Shown here one piece after another: positions 12,238 to 22,659 of a stretch of 64,000 nt of DNA. This DNA is from Sapria himalayana (lineage: Eukaryota > Streptophyta > Magnoliopsida > Malpighiales > Rafflesiaceae). The stretch spans positions 960,001 through 1,024,000 of the forward strand of contig JAREIK010014417.1 in assembly GCA_029783825.1 (NCBI GenBank). Direction: 5' to 3'. The notes beneath the pieces were generated by a model. It had not been told where the DNA came from and did no database searches. It worked only from the letters and a program-made list of their open reading frames with translations. A program made the position numbers and the translations under genes. How positions within the stretch are numbered: position 1 is the stretch's first letter; each line of letters begins with the position of its first letter.

Positions 12238-12677
12238 TTGTGTTTTCAGCTTCATGAGTGCCAAATTCACAATAATTAAAAATATATTTTCTATAGAATT
12301 TGATCCATGAAAATCATAGAAATATCACTTCCATATGAGTTTCTCCTACTTGCATGTGCCATGTGACATATCTGTCATCATTCACCACGACTCATATACT
12401 CTGATAAAACTCATAAGTAAGATATTCTACTTAACATCCACATTGTTACAAGATTAATTCATCCAGATAGTACATAATATATTAGTCTTTAATCCATTTG
12501 TATTTTCGGCTCTACAAGCATCAGACTCAAAGATTAATATATTTTAAAATTAGATTTTCACACATTGAATTATCTCACACATCAAGATTAAAAAGTATGT
12601 CACTTCTTTTTATTCAAACAACATGACTATGTCCAATGACATATCTATCATCATTTGTCATGTCCGAACATATAAAT
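12238..12677. repeat. Degenerate tandem repeat, period about 260 bp
   Basis: Segments at 12238-12400 and 12497-12677 share TTTGT(G/A)TTTTC(A/G)GCT, then GTGACATATCTGTCATCATT against ATGACATATCTATCATCATT and other short blocks. Probably an old tandem array or a piece of a decayed element. Confidence 0.45.
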
Positions 12678-13079
12678 TAATATATAAATGAAAATCCTAA
12701 TTTTTAGTTCTCAAGTACATCAATATCCATCATTATCAAAACATATTATAAACCAAATATAAGTTTATTATTTCAATAATTCATCACAATATAAATTACA
12801 TAACTAATCTTAGAATTCAATTTAGCCAGATATTAGGGATAAAAAATCTTGCAATATATATAAAAAGTCATCTTGTGGATTCTAGTATTCCTAGTGAATG
12901 CCAAAACAAATGTCCAAGAAAAGAATTCCTAATTCCAATCAAATTTTTTGGTTGTCACCTTGGATTTGATCCTAATTAAGGTTAAGGTCGTGAAGCTTAA
13001 GCTTGCAAAATGAACTCTTTTTGCCCCTCTTGATGCTTTCTCTTTTTCTTTTTCTCTCTAAGTATAGCTTTGGTAATTT

Positions 13080-13790
13080 GAGAATTCATGCGATATTCTA
13101 ATTTAGATGTTGTGGAACAAAGTTGTGGTAGTGCCTCTATTATCCTTTTAGATCTTCTCTAGAGCTCAATGGTATTATAATTGATCATGATTGATATTTA
13201 ACTATATGTAATACAAAGTTATTGTACTAATAATTAGCCATGACTTTGCTCTTGGCTTTATGAGTATAATGTTGTAATACTGAGATTATTATGACTGAGA
13301 TAATCTTATTTGTGTTATAAGGTTGTGGTGCCAAAAATTTGGCAATGTATTTGTTGTTGGCTTCATTGGCAAGGTATCACAGTGCTATAAATGATGATAA
13401 CTAAGTCATTGTTCTCTAGAACAAAAAGTTACAATAGAAACTGATGTCATGACATAAATCAGTGTAATAAAGTTGTGGTACTTGAATATGTCATGACTAC
13501 TTGTAATAATGGGGTATTTGATTATCACGATGTGAAAATAAAGTCATAATCATTAATTGATTTTAAGTTAGTATCATCATGACTCAGATAAATTAATGTA
13601 GCTATAATTATTGTATTGTACAGTAAAATAATTGTGTTAATTTAGAGGTTGAGTCATCATATACAAATAAGTCATGACTATTTTGGTTGAGTTATGACCA
13701 ATAAAAAATGGGTGAACTACTTAAGGCTAATATGAATAGTATATATGAGTTGTGAGAATAAAATTATCATGACTATCCATCTCTTCTCTC
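13080..13790. repeat. Region rich in GTCATGACT / TAAGTCAT motifs
   Basis: The word TCATGACT or its variants (AGTCAT, TCATAAT, GAGTCATCAT) recurs about every 40-60 bp. A similar texture is found at 56.28-57.65 kb. No coding frame. The periodic motif points to a shared repeat family, which I cannot name. Confidence 0.35.
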
Positions 13791-14339
13791 TCATATGAAT
13801 CTTTCTCCACTAAGTTATTAAAATTCATTATAATTTTTTTTTTATTTCATAAACATTTGTCACTTTCTTTTTAAGATAAGATTTTATTTAAATCTTTTTA
13901 TCAACCACTACTATTCATGCAAATACTTCATATTTTACTCTCCATATCATATTATTTACTTGGTATTTTGAGTATCAAACCAAAAGTTGTAAAATAAAAA
14001 AAAAATGCAAATTTCATTCTCACAGAGAAATGGAATAATTATTCTATTCTTTGAAAACCCAAGAAAATAGAAAAAAATTGCTTCTTTGGATAATTCATGA
14101 GAAATGGGAAATAAGTGAAGCATGTCGAACGAATAAATGATTCTACCCTTTGAAATTAAAACAAAAAACTTAGTTCTTGGGAAAAAAAAAGAACATAATA
14201 GGAGATTGCAATGTTTTTAAAAATATACATGGAGAGAAATTTTTTTGATAATTTTTCATTTTTATTCCTCCTACAACATTGATGCGAATTAGATTCAAGA
14301 ATGCATAACATGACGAGCTTGAGCATTTAGTTCAAAACA

Positions 14340-14713
14340 AATTAATGAGAGTGCTTGAAAATAATTTACTAGATTACATGGATGAGTACTAAAAAAAATT
14401 ATGCTAGTTCTATTTTGCTCATATTATGATGGGAAATCACAAGAAATTTAGATATGTTCTTTTACAATTTATTATTCTACAAACATATAAACCTCGGAAT
14501 ATAATTAATGTTGAATTGTGGATTTTATTATTTTAATCGTTGGCATGATGTGTTTTTCGTCGTTGTTTATGTTCTTCTTAATTAATGGGATTAAAATATA
14601 CTTCTTTATCATAAATTGTTAGGTATATTTGAAAAATATTCTGGATAATAATTACATAATTTTCAAATTTTAAATAGAATTGAAAATGAAACTTAGATTT
14701 AAATTTTAATTAT
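14340..14713 (+). repeat. Repeated unit copy A, downstream part, first half
   Basis: ATGAGAGTGCTTG, GGATGAGTACTAAAAAA, TTATGCTAGTTCT, TTTACAATTTATTAT and TAGAATTGAAAATGAAACTTA follow in the same order and spacing as 24750-25110 (copy C). The homology then continues at 16254-16440, on the other side of the foldback element at 14714-16253. Confidence 0.6.
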
Positions 14714-14917
14714 GGGAGATTTGTATTTTGTTGAAACAAATATAAATAATTTTAAAAAGATATTTAAAAAATTTAAAAAAAAGCATACCAAACTGGGGGG
14801 AAATTGTGTTTTAGTACATAGAAAATCAAAAATCTAATTTTGCCCCACCAACTAACATTAGCTGTTAAAAAAACAAAAAAATTAAATTAATAACACTCAC
14901 ATCAAACATCAAATGTT

Positions 14918-14975
14918 GAAAGTGAGATTCAAACTCATATCGTTTTTAATCAAATCACCCCATTGCCATCAAGTC
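14918..14975 (-). other. tRNA-like segment in left arm of foldback element 1
   Basis: Read on the minus strand it gives TGGCAATGGGG (A-box consensus TGGCNNAGTGG) and, about 35 bp on, GAGTTTGAATCTC (B-box consensus GGTTCGANTCC). It is not a functional tRNA: no cloverleaf can be drawn with paired acceptor ends. The right arm holds the inverted partner with GAGTTCGAATTTC at about 16031-16043. Confidence 0.45.
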
Positions 14976-15159
14976 ATTTGCAAATCAATGAAGCATCAAA
15001 ATATCTCTCACACACACACACACAACAAATGTATTCAATGTATATAATTAAACATATATAGATATATATAAACATAAACATATATAAATATAAACGTATA
15101 TAAACATATAAACACAAACACACACACACACACACACACACATACAAACATATATAAAT

Positions 15160-15950
15160 CATATATGTTTTTGTTTATATATGATTTATTTATAAACATA
15201 AACATATATTTATATATATTTAAGCTTATATATTTATATTTGTTTATGTTTATATATTTAATTATGTTTGTCTTTATATTATTTATATATGTTTATGTTT
15301 ATATATTTATTTATATCTGTCTTTATATTATTTATATATGTTTATGTTTATATAATTATATATCTTTATATACATGTATGTTTATATATTTATATTTATA
15401 TATTTATATAAGTTTATGTTTTTATATTTATAAATATTATATTAATATATTTATATATGTTTATATTTATATAGATATAAATATAAATATTTATAAATAT
15501 TTATTTTTATATTTTTATATATGTCTATGTTTATATATTTATAAATATTTATATTTATATATCTTTATGTTTAAATATTATATATATATATATATATATT
15601 AATATTTTTTTATATGTTTATAATTATATATTTATGTTTACATATTGATATATGCTTATGTTTATATATTTATATATGCTTATATTTATATACATTTATA
15701 TTTATATGATTTTATCTTTATATATTTATATTTATATATTATATATGTTTATCTTTATATATTCATATATGTTTATCTTTATATATTCATATATGTTTAT
15801 GTTTATATATTTATTATGTTTATGTTTATGTTTATATATTTATATATGTTTATGTTTATATATGTATCTATTTATATATGTTTATATTATGTTTATATAT
15901 TCATACATATTTGTGTGTGTGTATGTGCGCGCGTTATACAATGAATATGT
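15160..15950. repeat. TTTATGTTTATATA-type degenerate minisatellite
   Basis: Nearly 800 bp of T/A with a G or C every 8-12 bases, all on one pattern (TATATATGTTTATGTTTATATATTTA). It forms the loop of the foldback element. It ends in TGTGTGTGTATGTGCGCGCG at about 15913-15932. Confidence 0.85.
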
Positions 15951-16253
15951 TGGTGTATATATAAATATTTTCGACACTTCATCAATTTATTGTGAGTGAC
16001 TTGATGCCAAACAAGTATTTTTCATTAAAAAAGGATGTGAGTTCGAATTTCAGTCTTATGAGTGACATTCGATGGGCGAGTTGTATTATTAATTTTTTTT
16101 AATAGCTAAAATATCCGTAAAGGGCAAAATTGGATTTTTGATTTCCAATGCATAAAAATATAATTATTTTACATTTTTAGTGTAATTTTTTTTATATTAA
16201 AAAACTCATTTTTAAATTATATTGTGTTTGATGCACCAAAATGCAAATCCTCC

Positions 16254-16500
16254 TTTAATTTATGTATGATAACCTCAAATTGTGTTCGTTAGTTTTAATA
16301 AAATTTTTATTAATATGTATTGTTTCAAATTTTATGTTAATTTATTATATTAGGAAAAATAATGTTAATGGGTTTAAAAATAAAAATAATTAAATTTTTG
16401 ACTAATTTTCAAAGGATTATGGAAATGTGATTCACTATTTTTATTTAGCACCCAAAAACAAAAATCTCACCTTATCCCTCTCCTTGAAAAAGTCAAATAG
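16254..16500 (+). repeat. Repeated unit: end of copy A joined to start of copy B
   Basis: 16277-16360 (TTAATAAAATTTTTATTAATATG, then TTTTATGTTAATTTATTATAT) matches the end of copy C (25121-25195) and of copy E (54820-54895). At 16446 the start of the next unit follows (TAGCACCCAAAAAC, as at 9566). A and B are thus head-to-tail. Confidence 0.6.
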
Positions 16501-16504
16501 AATA

Positions 16505-16949
16505 GGGGGAAGTATTAATTAGGTAGTTAATTTGAAAATAAATAGTAATAATATACTAATAATTGACTAAGGAACAAAAAAAATTATTAAGGTGATGAAT
16601 ACTACCTTAAGGAATAATAATACATAATGATGTAAGTACCTACAATACATTAAAAATTATTGTAAGTAGTAATAAATAGTAATAATATATTTGGAAAAAA
16701 AAATTATTGTGATTAAAGAACTAAAATGATAGATACTACATTAATGATGTAAGTACTACCTTAATTTCATTATTAAGGTAGTACCTACAATACATTAAAA
16801 CAGTACATACAGTAAATTAAGATAGTACTTATCATTTTAGTTCTTAATCATAATAATTTTTTTTCAAACATACTAACTGATATAATATCAATTTTTAGTA
16901 CCTTATTTTTATTTATTTTCAAATTAACTACCCGAGACATACTTTTCCC
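16505..16949. mobile_element. Mutator-type MITE with perfect 9-bp duplication
   Basis: The ends are inverted: the left has GGGGGAAGTATTAATTAGGTAG and TTAATTTGAAAATAAA, the right reverse complements to GGGAAAAGTATGTCTCGGG with the same TTAATTTGAAAATAAA. The 9-bp direct repeat AATAGAATA flanks it at 16496-16504 and 16950-16958. The homologous site at 9620-9628 carries one AATAGAATA and no insertion. The inner part is itself palindromic around the pattern GTAGTACTTAC. At 445 bp it is non-autonomous. Confidence 0.85.
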
Positions 16950-17505
16950 AATAGAATATTATGAAACATAATAGGAAAAATGCAAGGAGATTTGTGTATT
17001 TGTGAACAAAATAAAATATTTGATTTTTATTGCACCAAACTTTTAATTAACTAGAAAAAAGCATCAAATTTTAAAAAAATTGAATTAATTTTGTATTTCA
17101 AAATTTGAAAAAAAAAAATCAAATTGAATTAATTAGGAAACTTTTGTTAGAAAACATAGTGGTATTCAACCCAATGTCTACTCCACTTTCAACCCAACCA
17201 ATTAGCCACAAAGTTATTTAATGTGGATATTAAATTAAAAATTTATATACAGGTACAAATATAAATATATAAAAATACATATATAAATATACATAAATAT
17301 ATAGATATAAAAATATATATATAAATTGACAAATACACACACACATACGCAATTATATAATATATGTATATATACATATCAACACACACACACACATAAC
17401 TATATAAGTATATATATATATATATATATATGATTATATGTGTGTGTGTGTGTGTGTGTTTTAATATATATAAATATACATATACATAGTCACACACACA
17501 CACAC

Positions 17506-17865
17506 TGTAACAAAATATGGGTCCCACGGACCATCAATCCCCTTATGACCCCACCTGACTATTAACCAGTAGCCTAGCCATTAGCTTGCCATTCCAATAT
17601 TTTTCGTTTTATCTCAAAGACACAAGGTTTTACAATTGGGTCAAGACTTAATTTCTGTCTCCCAAGTTACTTCCCATTGGATTTGAACTTGATACCTTCA
17701 GCATAAGGTTATAAACCTTAACAACAGAATATTGATTAACCTACCATGCACCTCCGGGGTAAAAAGTGAACAATAGGTATGCCCGGATATGGGACGTGCA
17801 ATTGATCAACACTCGGGTGGGGCTTCTCAGGGACTAAAGGTTAGTGGGCCCCACCTTCTGTTACA
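17506..17865. mobile_element. Small TIR element nested in the loop of foldback element 2
   Basis: The left end TGTAACAAAATATGGG followed by TCCCAC is matched by a right end that reverse complements to TGTAACAGAAGGTGGGG followed by CCCAC: about 22-bp terminal inverted repeats with a few mismatches. Both sides are (CA)n, so a target duplication cannot be judged. Its base composition is higher in G+C than its surroundings. On the minus strand at about 17745-17655 it carries a tRNA-like stretch with a 7-base loop closed by AAGG/CCTT and the B-box-like AAGTTCAAATCC. Confidence 0.5.
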
Positions 17866-17884
17866 TAGACACACACATATTTAT

Positions 17885-17918
<34 letters not shown>

Positions 17919-18017
17919 TGTGTGTGTGTGTGTGCATTATTATATGTATATATATTAATATAAACATAAACACACACACACACACACACATATATATAAG
18001 TACATATGTTTGTTGAA

Positions 18018-18032
18018 AATATATATATATGT

Positions 18033-18069
<37 letters not shown>
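18018..18069. repeat. TATG / (TG)n microsatellite
   Basis: A run of TA, then TGTGTATG and a long (TG)n. It is one of about seven such runs between 17.3 and 19.2 kb. Confidence 0.9.
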
Positions 18070-18070
<1 letters not shown>

Positions 18071-18184
18071 ATCTACTTAAATGTTTATACATCTAAGTAT
18101 ATTTATGTTTACTTATATATGTGTTTTCAATTATATTTATATTTGTTTATAATCATTTAAAATTGTTGTCAACGTGATAATACC

Positions 18185-18245
18185 TTCGTGGCATAGTGGT
18201 CGGGGGTGATTTTTTTAAGTGCAATAAACCTGAGTTTGAATTCTA
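18185..18245 (+). other. tRNA-like A/B-box pair in right arm of foldback element 2
   Basis: TGGCATAGTGG at about 18190-18200 fits the RNA polymerase III A-box consensus at every fixed position; GAGTTTGAATTCTAC at about 18231-18245 is a B-box changed by C-to-T type transitions. The distance of about 40 bp is that of a tRNA gene. No paired acceptor stem, so it is tRNA-derived at most. Confidence 0.5.
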
Positions 18246-18569
18246 CCGTGTTTCTCCAACACTAATATTTGATTTATTTATTTCATACAAAAAATTTCTA
18301 AATTAGTTAATAATGATTTTATTTAGTTTTTTCAATTTTTTGTTGAAAATATCGAGTTGATGACTTTTAGTGCATAAAAACAAAATTATTTTAAAATTAA
18401 GTATACTTTTTTTAATCATGAAAAGTTTTAAATACTAAAAATCAAATGTTTTATGTTTGGTAAGTCAAAACACAAATCTTCCAAAATATAACTTGAACAA
18501 TAATATTTGAATTTTTTTTGTTGCTTAAAATTTAGAATGAAACATTATCCGTGTAATGCCAAATTATTG

Positions 18570-18621
18570 GTGCTCCAAATAAATTATATAGTGATAACAT
18601 ATAATATTTGTTCTATAAAAT
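18570..18621 (+). promoter_or_regulatory. Conserved two-box plus TATA module, copy B
   Basis: GTGCTCCAAA at 18570, the decayed second box GTGATAAC at 18591 and CTATAAAAT with TATA at 18614. Spacings are 21 and 44 bp, equal to copy A. The leader motif TTGTCAATAAGTTGTTGATATG and the possible donor GTAAGT at 18764 are shared with copy A. Confidence 0.5.
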
Positions 18622-18769
18622 AAATCCGATATTTCTCATTCTCAAAAAAAAAAAAATCTATAATCCGTACTAGATTCATAAAGTTTTTACATAATTGATG
18701 TAGTTTTTTTTAAGAAATTAATTAAATATGATGGTAAACTGTTTGTCAATAAGTTGTTGATATGTAAGT

Positions 18770-19762
18770 TACGTTTGCTTTCTTCGGTGGTAATATGTAA
18801 AATTAGGTTTTAATGAATTTATCTTACAGAGTACATACGTTACATATTTGTCAAAATTTAATAGTAAATATTCTATCTTTATTAATCACATATTTTGTCA
18901 ACCCTGTTCATGCCACATGTTTTCACAATTCAAATATATTTTTTATACAATGTAATTTATGTGCTAAATGCCTCTAACATTGCCTTCAAGTGGGACATAA
19001 CACTGATATAAATATATAAATATATATATATACAATTGCCTATGTGTGTATTTGTGGATAAATGAGTAGTGTGTGTGTGTGTGTGTCTTTGTATATAAAT
19101 CATTGTGTATATATAGATGTGTGCCTATATATATGTGCTCATGTATATGCATATGTGTAAGTGTCTATATATGTGTGTGTGTGTGTGTGTTATATAAATA
19201 TATACTATAAGATATTAATCATTTAGAAATGGAAAATAAAAATCTCAATTTTATTTCTAAAATTATGAATGGAATTGAAATTGAATAGAAATAGAAATGA
19301 TAAAAAAAAAAAAATAGAAACTGATTCATTAGCTATTAGCTATGAATTTTCATGAGTTTTTAAAATCTGTTGTTAATTGTGACATCAAGTGGGGTTTGGA
19401 TATGATTGCTTGACATCTAGTGACTAAACTTAAATCAGTGTATTATTAAAATTGAAATGTGAATCTATTTCTATATTTTGCAATGAAAATAATTTTAGTT
19501 GCTAAATGAGAAAAGACATGCTTTTATGTTACTACATAAAAAAGAATTTAGTAGTGGAATAAGTTCTTTACTATAATAGAAAATGTAAATGCTTTTTAAC
19601 ATTTTAAATTATGATAATTTATTAAAAGTTACTCAAACTTGGGATTGAGGTTTTATTACTTTGATTTTGGCTTTGTCTGAATTTTTTGTAAATTTCTTAT
19701 ACTCTATATACTGATCAATGTGCATTTTATCCATAATGGAGACAAAATTATGATTTACATTT

Positions 19763-19801
<39 letters not shown>

Positions 19802-20330
19802 GGGAATAGTTTTATTTGTGTTTTGATGTTATGCTTAATTTGTTTTCTTTTTTAATATTTAAATTGGGTTCTTCCTTTTTCTTTTTTTGAATGATTATAA
19901 TTTTAATTGATAAATTATATATTTTATATTTTTTTCTCATACTTATTATATTTTTGGGTTACCTAATTGAGGTATGAATTTTTTGTGCATTTTATTATTG
20001 ACTGTTATAAATCATAATCATTATAATTAATTTGTATTTTGTTTCCGTATGAGGATTAGATGAAATGTAATAATTTTTAAAACAATAACTCACACTAATG
20101 GCGCAACCTTAACAATAAATAATTTATAATTATTATAAAAAAAAATACTAAGTTTATTTGTGATTACAATAAAAATCATAAAAAAATTAATAGGGTATAC
20201 AATTGGAACGATGAATGAATTTTTTGTTGGGTGAGTTATTTTATTAAGAGCCATCAATTGGTTGTTAGATTTCATCCAGTAACTCGCAACTCTAATAAGT
20301 TCAATGGGGAATTCAATCAAATGTTTGTTG
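18770..20330. other. No gene seen; microsatellites and A+T-rich spacer
   Basis: It contains (TG)n at about 19069-19087 and 19169-19190, (AT)n at 19771-19797 and a T/A-rich remainder. No domain is recognised on either strand. Confidence 0.5.
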
Positions 20331-20660
20331 TTCAATATCTCGGCTGCTCAAGAAGTTGGACAAGTTGCTCTTCCAATCCTGAGTGGATTCTAGGGGAAGG
20401 GTAGAGCCTCACCTTGTAGTAGGAAGGTGGTCATTACTGGGACGAGTTCAGACTGAAGGGAGGATGAGAGAGGGTTCAGGTCAGCTCTTTATTTAAGAAG
20501 TTTGAACTTGTTGTGAAAGCCTTGGGCATTTTATCTTTCTTTGCGAATATGTTAATTTGTGAAGCCAATAAACCCTCCATCTCACTTGCAGTCAGTGCTT
20601 ACGTTCTGTCCTAATCCTTTTCAATGTCATCCTTATCTTACTAAAGGTGAGTAAGACTGT
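20331..20660 (+). other. Higher-G+C island with exon-like splice signals
   Basis: This 330-bp stretch has clearly more G and C than its neighbours. It holds CTCACTTGCAG (acceptor-like, ending 20591) and AAAGGTGAGTAAG (donor-like, GT at 20647), which would bound a 55-bp internal exon 20592-20646. No reading frame gives a protein I recognise. It could be a piece of a decayed host gene or of an unknown element. Confidence 0.25.
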
Positions 20661-21099
20661 CTTTCATTCACTTAAAAGTCATCTTTTTGCCATTTGCGCT
20701 TGTCTTATAAAAAAAAATAATAAGCTTTTTTAAAATTTTATATATTTGCTTGATCTACATTTCCCTATAAAATAAATAACACATACTTTTATTTATTACT
20801 AAAAAATTCATATTACATGTCACATGGTATATGACTGTATACTACAACCTTCACATAGATTAGAAGATTTTCTCAATAATCTATTAATATTCTCCATTGA
20901 TAGTTGATTTATTTTTTATGATTTTTCATTAACAAATTTTATTAGATTGATATTGAAAATTTATTTATTATTTCTATTATATATAATGTGTTTGTGTAAT
21001 TATTTAGTACTCATTATTAATTTAGAAATAAAAAATTATGACATTACAAAATTTTCTTTTTTTCATTATTAATGCATATTCATCTAATATAGATAAATA

Positions 21100-21413
21100 T
21101 AGAGGTGTCAATCGGGCCGAGCTGGCCCGGCACGGCACGGCACGCCGGCACGGGTTCTTCCCTTGCCAGTTTCACGCGGGCACGCGTGGGCGTGACCCGG
21201 ACCCTCCCGAAAAAAATACCGCGGGTCGGGTCTGATTGGATCCCGACCCGCGGTCCCGATTTCCGACCTGGCACGGCACGGCCTGCCGTGCCTACGGGCC
21301 GTGCCGGGCCCGGATGTTTTTAAACTGCACCGTGCCCAACCCGGCACGGTAGCACATTCGTGCCCTAAAAAAAAGGGTCGGGCCATGCCGGGCCAGCCCG
21401 TTTGACACCTCTA
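21100..21413. mobile_element. hAT MITE with intact TIRs and 8-bp target duplication
   Basis: It begins TAGAGGTGTCAATCGGGC and ends with the reverse complement of TAGAGGTGTCAAACGGGC, 17 of 18 equal. The 8-bp repeat GATAAATA flanks it at 21092-21099 and 21414-21421. The 314-bp body is built of GGCACGGC / GGCCCGGC words and is rich in CpG, in sharp contrast to the A+T-rich surroundings. Overlapping Arg/Pro-rich frames on both strands come only from this composition. The termini match those of the longer hAT copies at 34.5, 50.9, 61.2 and 62.1 kb, so it is a deletion derivative of the same family. Confidence 0.93.
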
Positions 21414-21689
21414 GATAAATATCAAATATTTAGTTTTTTGTAAATGACAAAATTTTAATTTGTCTTTTGATATATCCAAGTCATTGGAACAACTCGTCTT
21501 ATCTTATTTTAATCCAAAATTATCTAATAAAAATTTTACTAAAACTTATTTTTTAGATTTATGTAATGTCATAAAAATGTTACATTTTTATTACAAAAAA
21601 AAATTTTATCTATATTATATTATGTATTATAGGAATGAAAAATATTATATGACCTGATCGTTAAAGGATGAATATAAGACTAAAACATT

Positions 21690-22290
21690 GATTTTTGATT
21701 AATGAGTATGTAAAGGGGATTTAGGAGTTAATTAACTTTGTTGAAAAATAGTTTGAATTTATGGATGAAACAAAAATAAGATATTCATGTAATGCTCATA
21801 ATTGTCAAAATCAGAGTTTTCAAAATGTGGATACAATGTAAAATCATCTTGTAAAAAATGGATTTGTTAATGATTATTATAGTTGGTATAAACATAGAAA
21901 ATTAGTTATGTCACAAATAATTAAGTATTATATACATAGAAGTATTGATTTAAATGTTGTAATGAAATTTGCTAATCCTAATGATGCATGTAAAGTAATT
22001 TTAAAGAATGTTATTTGTCCTTCATTAAATTCGGATGCCATCAACAATATCCTAATATTATCTACAAAATAATTCTATGAAATGCTAAGGCTCCGGGAAT
22101 AGCCATGGCTAGGTAATCCACAAGGCCACTCAAAATTATCTGTTGTGATCAGACTCTTGAATTTAAAGGCAAAACCTTATTTTTCAGGAAGATATTATGG
22201 TGAAATATGCCAGTTATTTTTTGAATTGTTGCCAAAGAATAATATCATAACATATTATTTTTATATCACAAAGAAGTTAATATGATGATT
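21690..22290 (+). pseudogene. En/Spm (CACTA) transposase N-terminal fragment
   Basis: Translating from about 21706 gives EYVKGI, INFVEK, FEFMDETKIRYSC, then CQN and VKNGFVNDYYSWYKHRK: the transposase-associated zinc-binding domain found at the N-terminus of TNP2-type transposases, with only a few stops. About 150 bp later, at 22075-22290, FYEMLRLRE, GHSKLSVVIRLLNLK and QLFFELLPKNNI match the next block of TNP2, in which the motif HSKLS is typical. The fragment ends at 22.3 kb before the catalytic core, next to a microsatellite. No CACTA ends were found around it. Confidence 0.75.
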
Positions 22291-22469
22291 AGATTTGTCG
22301 ATGAAAAAAATATATTGTTGTATTAATGGCAACATGATATATTGGAGCATAGGCATTGAAACAATTGCATATAATTTTTGTATTTATCCTTAATACAAAA
22401 TAAATATAGCATATAAAAGGTAGAAAATAAATATTCCTCACAAGATATATTATTTTCCATATATATAAT

Positions 22470-22645
22470 GTACCACACACATATACCTATACATACACAT
22501 AGATAGATATTTATATATCTACACAAACACACACATACATATATACGCATAGGTCTAAATACACACACACACACACATACACATTGATATATTCATACAA
22601 ACAAATATAAATTATATATATATATTTACACATACACATACACAT
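22470..22645. repeat. CA/TA microsatellite cluster
   Basis: ACACACATA and ATAGATAGATATTTATATA blocks, with (CA)n at 22560-22578. Frames reading VCVCV on the minus strand are artefacts. Confidence 0.9.
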
Positions 22646-22659
22646 TGGACTTGGTATCA

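Larger units (their letters stand above)
14714..16253. mobile_element. Foldback (long inverted repeat) element 1 with microsatellite loop
   Basis: Left arm (14714 to about 15002) and right arm (about 15965-16253) are inverted copies of each other: GGGAGATTTGTATTTTG starts the left, and the right end reverse complements to GGAGGATTTGCATTTTGG; further in they share AAAATCAAAAATC(T/C)AATTTTG, GACTTGATG(G/C)C and GAGTT(T/C)GAAT. Flanks are TTTAATTAT and TTTAATTTA (7 of 9), as for a Mutator-type 9-bp duplication, and copy C of the surrounding unit at about 25093 lacks the element. The loop (15003-15965) is almost wholly TTTATGTTTATATA-type repeat plus CA runs; its long frames rich in Tyr, Ile and Phe are not genes. 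No transposase is present. Confidence 0.7.
16986..18482. mobile_element. Foldback element 2 with microsatellite loop and nested element
   Basis: Left arm 16986 to about 17225 starts GGAGATTTGTGTATTTG; the right arm (about 18165-18482) reverse complements to GGAAGATTTGTGTTTTG and stays alignable through AATATTTGATTTTT and a segment near GTATTCAACCC. Flanking 9-mers AAAATGCAA (16977-16985) and AAAATATAA (18483-18491) agree at 7 of 9 with two C/T-type changes, and copy A at 9644-9655 is the empty site. The loop holds (CA)n, (TA)n and (TG)n runs and a second inverted-repeat element (17506-17865). No coding capacity. Confidence 0.65.

Noticed and set aside
15165..15999. Long Tyr/Ile/Phe-rich open frames
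   Set aside because: They are translations of the TTTATGTTTATATA repeat in several frames and have no domain or normal composition.
17243..18016. Frames rich in His-Thr or Cys-Val
   Set aside because: Simple reading of (CA)n/(TG)n and (TA)n microsatellites.
18185..18260. A functional tRNA gene
   Set aside because: The A-box is good, but the B-box is changed and no acceptor stem can be paired; it is kept only as a tRNA-like segment.
21038..21386. Four overlapping Arg/Pro/Gly-rich frames on both strands
   Set aside because: They arise from the G+C-rich body of the hAT MITE, whose borders and target duplications are clear.
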